A stretch of DNA of 64,000 nt. Origin: Branchiostoma floridae (lineage: Eukaryota > Chordata > Leptocardii > Amphioxiformes > Branchiostomatidae). Numbering within the stretch: position 1 is the stretch's first letter; every line of letters begins with the position of its first letter. The notes under the pieces were generated by a model. It made no database searches, was not told the DNA's origin, and saw only the letters and a program-made list of their open reading frames with translations. Both the position numbers and the translations under genes were made by a program. The DNA is taken from positions 19,449,258-19,513,257 of the forward strand of contig NC_049990.1 in the NCBI RefSeq assembly GCF_000003815.2, written 5' to 3'. This document shows, one piece after another, positions 35,001 through 44,289 of this stretch.

Positions 35001-35607
35001 CACGACTTTTTTCACTCCACCCAGGTGGATAAGTACAGACTTGACATTTGTTCGTAAAAAGTGGTGGAATGCATTATTGCCTAGTAAGGTTCATTTACAA
35101 TGCCAAACTTATGTTTACATTACAGTGATAAATGATGACAAGCCAGTGTACATGACACCACCTGTTGTGCAAATTCCCCCCGATGGGCCGAATGTTGCTG
35201 GGAAAGAAAACGCTGAAGGATACACGGTCCCCTCAGCATCAGCTTCTAGAGACCCGGCGCCACCTAGCACCTTCAAGATGAGCAGCAACCAGATTCAGGG
35301 TCGTGTACCACCTACCGCATTTATGATGAAGAGCAGTGAGGGTAAGGGTCGTCCACAGGTGAAGGCCGTCAACAACGACTACAGCTGTCCAACCAATGAG
35401 AGCGGACCATACCAGGAACTAACGGGCTCGTTTCAGCACCATCACGAGTACCAGAGTCTAGCTGGTGTCGGTCAAAGGTCACGACACCCTGGGAAAGACG
35501 AGCGAGCCAATCGCCAGCGCCTGAACAACATCGTTCCCATGGCAGCAGGGCCAGCAAACAACAACAACAACAACAGCCAGACGGTGACGTTCAACTATGA
35601 ACACTAA
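19926..35607 (+). CDS. Type I membrane protein with sushi/CCP modules and an ITAM-like cytoplasmic tail (7 exons)
   Basis: Exons: 19926-19992, 32403-32432, 32624-32800, 33011-33295, 33616-34302, 34616-34822, 35126-35607. The total is 1935 nt, or 644 residues, and every internal junction is phase 1. Residues 1-22 are a signal peptide. CCP1 spans about 36-90 (four Cys, CQADGTWS). Residues 92-128 are Thr/Ser-rich and mucin-like. A second CCP-like module spans 129-185 (CQPDGQWEG). Residues 187-415 form an unassigned ectodomain with a Cys-rich start and dibasic clusters. The membrane helix is about 427-450, followed by KSKRR. The tail has PVYD, PVYM, GYTV, Y580QEL and Y593QSL. CCP modules usually bind complement or other surface ligands; a signalling receptor role is inferred from the tail. 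Linking exon 1 across a 12.4-kb repeat-filled intron is the weakest step. Confidence 0.82.
20525..21610 (+). repeat. Degenerate tandem array, unit about 120-180 bp
   Basis: Units with CTTTTAGCAGCTTAAAGTTG and a TTACGTGTGCGTAAAGATG-like block start near 20662, 20839, 21002, 21155, 21295, 21434 and 21556. Unit length falls from about 177 to 122 bp along the array. It lies just inside the left CACTA-like end. Confidence 0.75.
21650..22075 (-). pseudogene. Unrecognised degraded reading frame
   Basis: On the minus strand a frame of about 140 codons is open apart from one TAG at 21881-21883. It reads HSVQVDVAGNRHRLGNHDH near its start and RNCTAVVIASTADYIRMIG later. No family is recognised. Its place inside the CACTA-like element suggests a transposon-encoded relic. 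Confidence 0.35.
22154..22182. repeat. (GAT)n run at the 3' end of the CR1-like element
   Basis: About nine GAT units. In LINE orientation this is a terminal (ATC)n tail, typical of CR1/L2-type insertion ends. Confidence 0.8.
22341..23771 (-). pseudogene. Reverse transcriptase domain of the CR1-like element
   Basis: An intact frame of 476 codons has the RT motifs in order: GKATGSDNISP, LRPISLTSVFAKV, TDFTRAFDSVHH (motif A), GVPQGTKLGPL (motif B), KYVDDLSLL (catalytic motif C, YVDD), LNPPKCKVL and LGLTL. These match the CR1/L2 group. The frame is cut off from the endonuclease by upstream lesions, so it is annotated as part of a dead copy. Confidence 0.85.
23747..25316 (-). pseudogene. Endonuclease and linker part of the CR1-like element, broken
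   Basis: The endonuclease part (25316-24576) carries the N, E and YHPP motifs but loses frame exactly at GD(F)N. The next frame (from about 24590) continues with LNRLDVSGL and IGDSDHNCVFW, the conserved SDH block. It meets a TAG at 24333-24335, after which the same frame continues into a Lys-rich linker (KPWITPHLKTLIRDRQRAF) to about 23845. Confidence 0.8.
25935..28060 (+). repeat. Minisatellite, about 18 copies of a 115-bp unit
   Basis: Each unit contains GGGGGAGGTCTCCCCTAGTT, a CGCGGATTCAAAGATTAAAC block, GTCGTATGTTCAACAGAAAT and GGCAACATATAAGCTAAAC. The GGTCTCCCC part recurs every 105-117 bp from about 25970 to 27808. Central copies are very similar; the last two (from about 27900) and the first are diverged. 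GGGGAG-GT-CTCCCC in each unit can form a small hairpin. Confidence 0.95.
28697..29182. mobile_element. TIR element of 486 bp with an 8-bp target duplication
   Basis: The inverted ends read GGGCACAACCCGCCGTACGTG and its near-perfect complement. Flanks TAAGCTAT (28689-28696) and TTAGCTCT (29183-29190) agree at 6 of 8 positions, which fits an old 8-bp duplication as in hAT or P elements. The 145-codon minus-strand frame inside has no recognisable domain. Confidence 0.65.
29340..30244. mobile_element. TA-flanked TIR element of 905 bp, non-autonomous
   Basis: The ends CAGTCAAACCTGTCTATAGC and the inverted CAATCAAACCTGTATTAGC are flanked by TA on both sides. Subterminal GTGGCCACTATAG-like repeats occur at both ends. 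TA duplications and such ends point to the Tc1/mariner/pogo group. No transposase frame is seen. Confidence 0.75.
30250..30885 (-). pseudogene. 3' relic of a non-LTR retrotransposon
   Basis: On the minus strand near 30620-30670 a frame reads FTHRSAKLWNSLP, the conserved motif near the C terminus of CR1/Jockey-type RTs. Stops follow, then a residual FQEDEIPILQ-like end. The piece is wedged between two TIR elements. Confidence 0.5.
30887..31727. mobile_element. TA-flanked TIR element of 841 bp, related to its neighbour
   Basis: The ends CAGTTAAACCTGCCCGAGCG and the inverted CAGTCAAACCTGCCCAAGACG are flanked by TA. The outer 12 bases match the 29340-30244 element while the interior differs. A subterminal direct repeat (CTCTTCTCAGCGACCACCTG) lies near both ends. 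No transposase frame is seen. Confidence 0.75.
31728..32402. other. Intron of the CCP gene, no further feature
   Basis: AT-rich sequence between the TIR element and the 30-bp exon 2. Nothing else is supported. Confidence 0.5.
34616..34822 (+). CDS. Transmembrane exon of the CCP receptor
   Basis: This 207-bp phase 1-1 exon encodes a short stalk, a hydrophobic span of about 24 residues (IAGSLAGCLVFVIAVAMGIS), a basic stop-transfer run, and the first tail tyrosine in EEPVYD. It sits between consensus AG and GTAAGT borders. Confidence 0.85.
34930..35040 (+). mobile_element. Degraded SINE body in the last intron of the CCP gene
   Basis: TTTGCCCGAAACCCAGGAC, TAGCAAAGGCACTTAACACG and CACTCCACCCAGGTGGATAA follow the order of the SINE at 17206-17400. 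Confidence 0.5.
35126..35607 (+). CDS. Cytoplasmic tail exon of the CCP receptor, with stop codon
   Basis: The exon starts after a TTTACATTACAG acceptor and runs to the TAA at 35605-35607. It carries most of the tail tyrosines, including YQEL and YQSL separated by nine residues. It also has a repeated Pro-aromatic-Met motif (PPSTFKMSS and PPTAFMMKSS) and an Asn run near the end. No AATAAA lies close behind; one is at about 36206. Confidence 0.85.
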
Positions 35608-37040
35608 GCAGACTGGATATATTTGTGTAGCTATAAAAACTGGAACAACTGCACTTTTAGAGTGCTACATTCAAAACCGTATCCTTGCTTTCAAAGCGAT
35701 TCAACTCGTAAAAAGCCATGCAGCATGTAAGGCATCATCATATGATAATGATATTCCTTAAAATGATATCTTCTAATGAACTATGTTGTACATACGGTCG
35801 GTAAAGTTTTTTTCTTTTAAATGCAAGGTTGAGGCCCGCCATTTCTAACTCATATAATTATAATTCCTAAAACGAATTATAATATGGTCATCAAATTTTT
35901 AGAGAATGATGGAGATATAATATCTGAAGATTGTATGAATGTTGACGCTATCATGACGCAATATTACATATTCAACTTAAGATCTCATCAGAAAACTTCA
36001 AGGTATGCCACAAAAATGTAAAAACAAGTACAAATAACAGATCAATAATGTTTGTTACGACTTGTTTTGCCAATGGCAGCATCAATGATGCCATGCGTAA
36101 CTAATATACCAGTTGGGCTCCGCCATTTTAAATTCACCACCTTGAATTTTCAACAATACATTTTTTTGCAACATGTAATCACATTTATTTAAACGTTTTT
36201 TTTTTTTAATAAAAAATACCAGATAGTTACTAATATTCATTCTAAGGGATAATCAGCTAGTTATTCTTGATCTGATCATATGGATCTTAGCCGATGACGT
36301 CATCAAATTAGCATAATATTTGCATCTATAATCATGAAAGATATTCTACATTAAATAAGATTGATGTAAAAGTATAGCAGTAATAAAGGAAGTAAATGTG
36401 AAAAATACATTGTAAGAACAAAATCAGCGATTGTCGTGCTACTGTTCCCTAATACATTTTATGAAAACTCACCAAATTTGGTGGCTCTGGTGTATGTCGT
36501 TTTGGCGTTATATGACATGAAAGTGAGTGCGGGCTTCAAAAGCAGACCCTCCTCCCCCTTCCGCGTAAGCTACATGACATACACTAGATTTCTGGCGGTT
36601 TCTAACGAGAACCAATCAGATGGCTGCTAGTAGGTCACTGACCGCCGTCAACAAATTGCCAATGGCAGCCTAGTTACGGGCTCACCCCTTGTTTTCCCCT
36701 AGTTTCATGTAAATGTCATAAACTCACCCTAAGCGCATTTGAGCTGCATTTTGAATTTCTTCCATACGTGTAAATGTACAAATAAAGTAGTGGGTTCCGC
36801 ACTGGTGTTTCAGTGCTGAATCAACGGGTCGACTCGGCATCAGCACTGGTCTTCTAATGCTGAACGGCCTTGTTCCATTGCTGAAGCTCCCATAGCACTG
36901 GAATCTGGTGTTCCAGTGCTGAGAGAGGAGACCGCTACTTTTGTATATTTGCTCCGTACGTCTAGATCGATCAGCTTTCAAGTTTAACTTTGAACTAACA
37001 AATTAATGTCAAGAAGTTCGGGATCACAAGGGAGTGCTTT
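35608..37040. other. 3' flank of the CCP gene
   Basis: Probable 3' UTR and intergenic AT-rich DNA. An AATAAA lies near 36206. At 36790-36930 the motif AGTGCTGA and its complement recur, with a hairpin of AGCACTGGAA and TTCCAGTGCT. No coding support. Confidence 0.5.
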
Positions 37041-37129
37041 GAATATCACCTTGTCACTTGTTCTTGCTTGTTCATTTTCTTGCCATATATAACATCTTTA
37101 GCCACAACATCATTATTTGCATATACATC

Positions 37130-37245
37130 TTCAGTCACCTCATCATCATTTTTTATACGTATTCAGCCACATTATCATCATCATTTTCTTATACGTCTTC
37201 AGACAATTATGCATCATCATCATTTTCATATGCGTCACAAAGCAT
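37130..37245 (+). repeat. Short tandem repeat of an ATCATCATTTT unit
   Basis: Three or so copies of a unit of about 45 bp with CATCATCATTTT, TATACGT and TTCAG. It directly precedes the RT relic. Confidence 0.5.
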
Positions 37246-37254
37246 AGTCATGAT

Positions 37255-37510
37255 AGGAGACGAGTTCAGCGAATGCTTCCCAACGTCAGTAGGAGTGCGG
37301 CACTGTGCCTGCTGTCACCAACACTCTGCAACATCTTCTTGGAGAACATCATGAGAGAAGCCTTGCCACCACTAGAGTCACCGGTCAAACTCGCAGGTAT
37401 CTCCTACTGGTAGAGTCCAGGCAGCTAAAGTGAGTTTGTTGGTCTTGTTTACAGCCATCGATCATGTCAACGTCATCGGCAAATTGTAGGTGGTTGATGA
37501 TACGACCTGA
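37255..37510. pseudogene. Scrambled reverse-transcriptase relic
   Basis: At 37290-37370 the plus strand reads LLSPTLCNIFLENIMREAL, close to RT motif B of non-LTR elements. At about 37455-37505 the minus strand reads INHLQFADDVDMI, an RT motif C. The two lie on opposite strands, so the piece is rearranged or made of two insertions. Confidence 0.55.
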
Positions 37511-37720
37511 AACGCAATTTCCTGCATTTTCGCGGGTAAAATTTGCCGGTAGACTAGTTTAATGACATTTTGATTACGCTTTACGAACAATTAATATGAA
37601 TTACGATTTACGGTAAAATCCAGTTTCTACGTAATACGTTATATTAAAGGGGCCAATATCGCTCGACGCAAAATGCACCGATTACGCTTTTACGTTGAAT
37701 TCGTGCGGTCCCGCTACGTA

Positions 37721-38601
37721 CGAGGGGGGTTCAATAAGTTCTTTGCCTCACCAAGAAATAACAAGCACAACTCAGATTTTCAGGCACAACTTCATAGTAT
37801 GAAGTCTTTTATCAATATCCTCCAAATTACAAATCATTGGAGTCATTACTTTCCAGGCATTCGTTTTTCCTAAATTAGAAGGTAAGTGGCGAGAAAAAAG
37901 TTGTGTGAATTGTGATCAGACATGTGTGGGTCTAGTTTCCCATGCCATAAATTAACAAAAGACGTTGTCAAAATGTTTGATAATGATTCTCTTCCTATTT
38001 CAAGCAAAAAGAATTGGGTTTCTAACTTCCAGCAGCGCAAATTGACCCACACACTCAGGTCAGGTCAATTGTCCACGTTTTTTTCCTTCTCCCTCACCTA
38101 ACGTTACTGGGTGTCGCCTGCAAAGTAATGATCACACTAATTTGAATTTTGGTACATATTTATATAAGACTTTATACTTGACATCTATGCTTCGAAATCT
38201 GAGCTGTGCTTATTTTTTCTCGGAAAAGTCGGGGACTTATTGATAACCCCACGTACATGTATAAAGTCTTATATAAATGTGTACCAAAATTCAAATTATT
38301 GTGATTATCATGTTGCAGGCGACACCCAGTAACGTTAGGTAAGGGATAACGAAAAAAAAAGGTGGACAATTGATCTGCAACCTGAGGTGTGAGGTCAAAT
38401 TGTCTGATCACACTTCACCCTTCTTTTTCTCCCCACTTACCTTCTAATTTAGAACAAACGAATGCCTGGAAAGTAATGACTCCAATGATTTGTAATTTGG
38501 AGGATATTGATAAAAGACTTCATACTATGAAGTTGTGCCTGAAAATCTGAGTTGTGCTTGTTATTTCTTGGTGAGGCAAAGAACTTATTGAACCCCCCTC
38601 G
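37721..38601. mobile_element. Fold-back MITE copy 1, TA-flanked, 881 bp
   Basis: The termini are inverted copies of CGAGGGGGGTTCAATAAGTT, and the arms extend about 180 bp. TA lies on both sides. Inside is a second inverted pair of about 80 bp (about 38095-38170 and 38265-38345). The centre holds one arm resembling the outer terminus (GGGGTTATCAATAAGTCCCC on the complement). TA targets and such ends suggest the Tc1/mariner group. No transposase. Confidence 0.85.
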
Positions 38602-38627
38602 TAGTACGTAGAATTAAAACTGCCGCC

Positions 38628-38743
38628 ATGATAACGCTCTACGGAAAAGGGCTTGTGGGTCCCCTTGAAACCGTACTCTTTGACGACCCCACCAAAAGTA
38701 AACACTATGAAGAATCCCACATTCTAGCAGCAGACATTTCCAG
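38628..38743 (+). CDS. Candidate first coding exon of an unrecognised gene
   Basis: GCCGCCATGA is a near-ideal vertebrate-type start context. The frame runs 38 codons starting MITLYGKGLVGPLETVLFDD and ends in phase 2 at an AG/GTATTTT donor. The peptide looks like soluble protein sequence, without a signal peptide. I do not recognise the family, and no phase-compatible second exon was found before the assembly gap or after it. The fold-back MITE ends 26 bp upstream, so it would lie in the 5' UTR or promoter. It may be spurious. Confidence 0.4.
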
Positions 38744-40294
38744 GTATTTTCGGCCATGAATAGTTGGCAAAATTCCATGTTTACGACGGCACAGTTCAGG
38801 TCTCGTTCCGGTATTACTCCGCCGGTGGGCACTCAAACGTATTCCCTCCAAAATATGAATGGGGCCTCAAAATCGTGTGTTTATGTAGATAATAAGTTGC
38901 CTTTTATCGCTCCCATGTCATATCGAAGGATTTGAGATGAAAGGTTGTGTATTTCTGACAGGATCGGGTGGAAAAGTTTCGGCAGTCGGGCGATTCTCGG
39001 ACGTGTACGTTTGTTTGTTCTGAGTAATGTGGTCAGCGGGTCACTGAAGGAAAGCCCCACTTTCTGGATAGTATTTATGTGCAGTTATAGATGTTATAAA
39101 AATCGATCCACCGGTCAGATTTGGGAAACAATTTTTTTATTGATTACTGGATATGTGATCTTGAAATAGAAATTAAAACGTCTCTTTTTCTTAAGAAATT
39201 AAAAATAAGAGCTAGGGCAAAAATTTCAAAACAATGTTTACCCAGGAATTAATCTACGACTTTTGAGCGATCGCTACATTGCGTAACTCTATCCGTTGCC
39301 ATGGTGACGGACGAGGCCATATTCCGTGGGGTTGATTTACTTCTTCTTTTTATTATACCCGTTTTAGAAGGATTTGCAACCATCTAGAGTTACGAAAAAG
39401 CCACAAAAAGTGCGTTAGTAAGATGCAGACATATTGAAAAGCTACCTGGATCGTATAAGGCGTCTATAAAGCATTTCCCGACAACCACATACGCACGGAA
39501 TGTATAGAAATACCCCTTATATAGTGTAAACCCATTTTCGCGGAACACATGTGTAAGCGTCAAATACAGACATTAGATGTTTCTCCGAAGTTCTGTCTCT
39601 TTAAATGACCCACAGGACAGCAAAAGAATGAAAAATTAGTACTGTCTATGTTCTACTGTCAGGGACAGCGTCCAATACAAGACAAAACGACGCGCTATGC
39701 TGTGTCAGCTACGTTATTAACTCTTGTTGTATTCCGCTTCTCCCCCAAATCGTATGCTTTAAAGAAGGTTTAACTGACTAGACAACTAAACGATATGTAT
39801 CCCTCACTTCGATTTTTCTGGCCGAAACCTGTGTTGTTGCTTCTCTTTAGACCCCCCCCCCCAGCAGCCACCCCCCCCCCCCCCAAACACACACACGCTT
39901 ACCCACCCACACTTAGTCTAAGAATGGCCACCGGACAGGGCCACGAATCCCCACTAACCTGGACGATCAGCAGCATTTCTCTGTCTTTTCTAAACGTGGG
40001 TAGCTACTTTGCCAATTGTAGAGGCGTGACTATACAGCTGTTCGTCATATGTGAATGTTTTTGGTTTTGGGGGCTCAGTCCGATTCGATTTTTATCTAAA
40101 TGTCCTCACAGTTACTATCTCTTTCTTCCTACAGCATACACGAGTGGTTTAGTATGAAAAAAAGCTATTTCTTGCATTCTATTCCATTTTAGATGAAAAC
40201 AAGATGCACAGAGAACTTTACTCTAACCCAAGGTGTTAAGAAAGTACATCTAATTGCTACTCCGATACGTCAAAACAGCATTAAAGTCTTTTGT
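38744..40294. other. No supported gene; low-complexity C runs
   Basis: Unremarkable sequence up to the gap, apart from C-rich low complexity with CA repeats at about 39849-39900. Confidence 0.5.
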
Positions 40295-40394
40295 NNNNNN
40301 NNNNNNNNNNNNNNNNNNNNNNNNNNNNNNNNNNNNNNNNNNNNNNNNNNNNNNNNNNNNNNNNNNNNNNNNNNNNNNNNNNNNNNNNNNNNNN
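40295..40394. other. Assembly gap (100 N)
   Basis: Exactly 100 undetermined bases, a standard placeholder length, so the true distance across it is unknown. It lies between the two fold-back MITE copies. Confidence 1.
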
Positions 40395-42060
40395 GAGCTG
40401 TTTCTTTATTGGATTTTCGCCCATCAAAGTTGCATAATTAAGCATTGTTATAAAGGGGACGGCATAAGTCCGGTATGAGACCTTCAGTTTCCGCGCCATC
40501 ATCGGACAGTCCTGCGGTGACCTGTAGTCTAGATGACCTAAGAGGCATGACCTACGGCCTCTGCTCTCCTGGTTATCCACATAGACGCGCGCAGTTCAGC
40601 GTCATCATGAACAGTGTGACAGCGTTAGAAGTAATACAACTAACACTGTTCACCTTGATGAGATGTTACAGTAGTAACTACTGGCTAACGCCGACCCTAG
40701 TTATCTAGTAACTACTACTAACACTATGTGTATGGGGTGGTATGATCCTATATCTCGGTAACCACTTGAACGGCTTGACTAAGATCTAGTACAGCTCTAC
40801 ACCTTGACTAGTTTTATTACATGAATGAAAAAAAAATCAAGGTCAAGTTGGTGAAAAAGAACGAGCTGACAAACTTTAGCTTATTTTTTAGAATATTTTG
40901 TTGATTTTACCCTGAATTTTAATATTGCTAATTCTTGTTTTTCACGTTTGCACCCTGCTATAACATTTGCATCTTGCTATACATTTTGAGGCGTCAAACC
41001 CCCTCACTTCGGGGTCTTTGATAATGTAAATCCCCATAGGCCAAAAACTGTTATGCTACCTTGAGAGCCCAGAGGAATGTGGAGGACTCCACTTACAGTA
41101 GGGTGTCGAGTATTTTGTTGTCAATCCTTCCGTCAATTGTTGTATTAAGATTTGCATTTTTATATACTTGCAGGAAATCTCATTCATGTGGAGATGGCTC
41201 TGAAACATACCGTTACTAGGAATGTAAATATATACATCTCCCCTACATAATGGAACGGTCGAACTCTGACTTGCTGAAATTTGTGACTGATCTGAACATA
41301 CCGCCGACCTTGGTTGGATAATGTTCGGGATCAGCGTTGTTCCCGAATGCTCGACATGGGCATAACCGGTAGTGGTGACATATATGTGCTTTAGTCAAAG
41401 TAGTTACTTAAAATAGTTGGGAGGCAGTACTTCTGTTAAGCCAATATATTTTCCGTGGCATTCTACGGTAATGCACATAGAAAGTCTGGAATGGATTTGA
41501 TAACAAATCAATTACTGTACATTTCTCCGGAGGCAGTTGTGCCCGCAGGTCATTGTGTGTGGCATGTCCTACTTCAGGTTTGGGGTTACAGCAATAACAA
41601 CAACAACAACAATCATTATGCGTTTCACAGAACATCCTCGCCAAATATTTAGATATTTATTTATTTAAATATTTATTTAAGTATTTAGTTTAGACAAATA
41701 TTCAATACGCCACGACTCTTATTATAGAAAAAAAGCTTTTTCGACAAAAGATAAAGACAGCCGAGAGGCTCAACCAGGTTCAGTTTCTAGTCGACTAAAA
41801 AGGTGAACTAGCCCCTCCCCCTACCTGCCTGAAGCATGCTTCACAATAGACTGGATTGTGTCGTCGACGACAAAGGCAGCAAAAACAACTTGCAATTTCA
41901 CGAGAAGGGGACATATTCTCGTCAACACTGTCAACATTCTATGTACATTCAAATCCATCGCTACACAACATACGCGTGAGTACAAACATTTATCGCTTTT
42001 CTCGCCAAGGCGATTGAGGACATTGAAACTCATCTAGTTTGCTTAAGCTGAGTGCGAGAA
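40395..42060. other. No supported gene
   Basis: AT-rich DNA with weak local palindromes near 40590-40720. From about 41790 it begins to resemble the sub-repeats of the 46-64 kb block (GCCCCTCCCCCTACCTGCC). Confidence 0.5.
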
Positions 42061-42082
42061 AAGAAAACCATAGAATTTTTGA

Positions 42083-42365
42083 CAGATTTACGATTTTGTT
42101 TTTCACGGGCACAGGATATACTAGGACGGCGCTCTCGCAGCGCTCTCTCTGCGACCTATATTTTGCCATATCGCTTAACGAATTGTATAGAAAAGAAATG
42201 AATCTTTTTACACTTTGTGTGTTTGTTGTCTTCTCAGTCACACTTTTACGTTTTGTAAAATATACTCAGTGTGAAAGCGAAGGTTACCTGAAAGCGAAGG
42301 TTACGCATATCCTATTTAGGTCACAGTGAGAGCGCAGCGCAATCGCCGTCTGGTGGAAAGGGGTC
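42083..42365 (+). repeat. Diverged sub-repeat plus left-truncated TTA-type MITE
   Basis: The core GATTTACGATTTTGTTTTTC at about 42085 matches the sub-repeats of the 46-64 kb block. It runs into the inner part and right end (GAGCGCAG, GTGGAAAGGGG) of the MITE family found whole at 50891-51134. The left terminus of that MITE is missing here. Confidence 0.6.
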
Positions 42366-42368
42366 TTA

Positions 42369-42678
42369 AGGTGGGGTCACACATGCGTATATATTCAAGT
42401 CCGTTTAAGGTGCGTATGGAGGCCATAGTCTCTACCAGGCTCCACAGGTCACGGGAAAAAATAGAACAAATTGGACAAATATAGATACATAACATGCCAG
42501 GTGAGTTAGCTGACCGAGAAATATGGTTAGCGACCCAGGTAACTCGTCTGACATGATACCTGATTACGTTTGTCCAATTCCTATTATTTTTCCAACGACC
42601 TGTGGAGCCTGGTGGAGGCAAATACTCCCATGCGCGCCTCATACGGACTTAAATATATACACAGGTGTGACCCCACCT
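42369..42678. mobile_element. TTA-flanked MITE of 310 bp
   Basis: The inverted ends start AGGTGGGGTCACAC and extend about 50 bp (with TATATATTCAAGTCCGT and its complement). TTA is duplicated at 42366-42368 and 42679-42681. TTA/TWA duplications are typical of PIF/Harbinger. It inserted exactly next to the right end of the preceding MITE. Confidence 0.8.
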
Positions 42679-42681
42679 TTA

Positions 42682-44289
42682 GGTAGATGTGCTACCAATT
42701 CATTTGTTTTCCTATTTCTTGTTTAGCGCTCGACTTAGTTGATCACGAAGGTTACTGGGACTGCAGGACAACCATCCATTTTGTTTCGAATTCTAAGGGA
42801 ATTAGAATTTTCAGTACCTTTCACAATTGTTGATTAGTTCAATGAGAGCCCTACCTCAGACACCATCATTGGAAAGTTTAGCACTCCTTTTTTTTCAATT
42901 ACAATCATAGTCACACTGTTCAAACAAAGACCCTGGCACTAAGGACAGTGCAGGATAGCATTTTAGGAAGTAAGGTGCACTTTCTATCAATTCTAACTTG
43001 AGAAATGTTAGGTGTAAGTCTTAAGGAGATCACGTTTGCGAAGTTATTGGTATAAATAGATCGGGTATTGTTACACTAAACCAAAGCCAACCCCCTGTCT
43101 GACGCAGAATGCATTATATACTAACAAAAACTGGACATAGGAATTCCCCGTACGAATACCTGCAGGGTGTCAAATACATAGCAACCTATTCGCTGGTATA
43201 TGTGGACTATATAATGACCGAAAAATAATAAGACAAAAAAGTATTGCAAAACACTAAATCTTTCTTTATGATATGAATCCAGATTTAGTCACAAAATCAT
43301 GGCATTGAAAACAACAGAATTTTAGTATAACCATCAGCACTCAATAACTGATTACCAGCAGTGAAATATGGTACTGAATTATACGAAATAAGAAAATTGA
43401 CATCGGTTCCATCTTTTGATGTAAACAATGGATTGTTTTCATGTGACGTCACAGTGGCGTTCCAACGTTCGAACGGCCATGTTGGATGATAAGCTACTCG
43501 ATTTCCACTCTTGTGTTTTACACGGTGGACCCGTTCGTGGAAAGAAGTTTTTTTTTTAATTATTAGTTAGAAACGTGCTTGATGTTTGCCGTCATGGTGC
43601 TAACTGCAAGGTTCATGAACACAGGATACAGCCTACTCACCGTTTCTATCTAACAACACTAGTTACAGTCCACCCCCTTTTCTAAGCTCGATTGAATCAC
43701 TCTTCTAGCGGCCTGATTTTGTGTACTTAAAGACATGTGGTCTTTTAGAAAATATCACTCTCCTCTTGAGGAAACTAGTTTAAGAGTCATTTCATGGTAT
43801 ACGGCGCATTTACATTTCATTATTCCCGTTTTATGCACAATGAGCATATACGTTTCCCACGTTAGTGATTGAACTTTTTCCTCAAGCCAGGTCAAGTGAA
43901 GATACAGGTTAACTGGTCAGACAGTATTTACAGATCATGACGTGTGACACGGGCAGGTCAGAACTGCAGGCTTGAAGATCACTAATGTTGTCACCAATTT
44001 TGTCTCACAGGTGGGAATATATTTACTGTCTAGATTCTAGGTTAAGTAATGAAGATTGTCTTCTGTTGCTGTGAACAATGATGCGTAGCTATTATTGTAG
44101 AAAACATGTACCGATGTCTCCTCCTGTTTAAAACGACCAAATCTTACCCTCAGGGAATTCTTCTGGTTTTCATATTGGCTATACGCTCGAATGTTTGTCT
44201 TGTTCTCAGTTTAGCGTATTGGGGGGAGAATTTCTTTCTTTCTTTCTTTCTTTATTGATTCAGTAACGTTACGGTGTCAAGGTGATGTA
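42682..44289. other. No supported gene
   Basis: AT-rich sequence without recognised features, except a (TTTC)n run at 44231-44254. Confidence 0.5.

Noticed and set aside
36724-36981. 85-codon minus-strand frame
   Set aside because: It overlaps the AGTGCTGA repeat patch and shows no domain or splice context.
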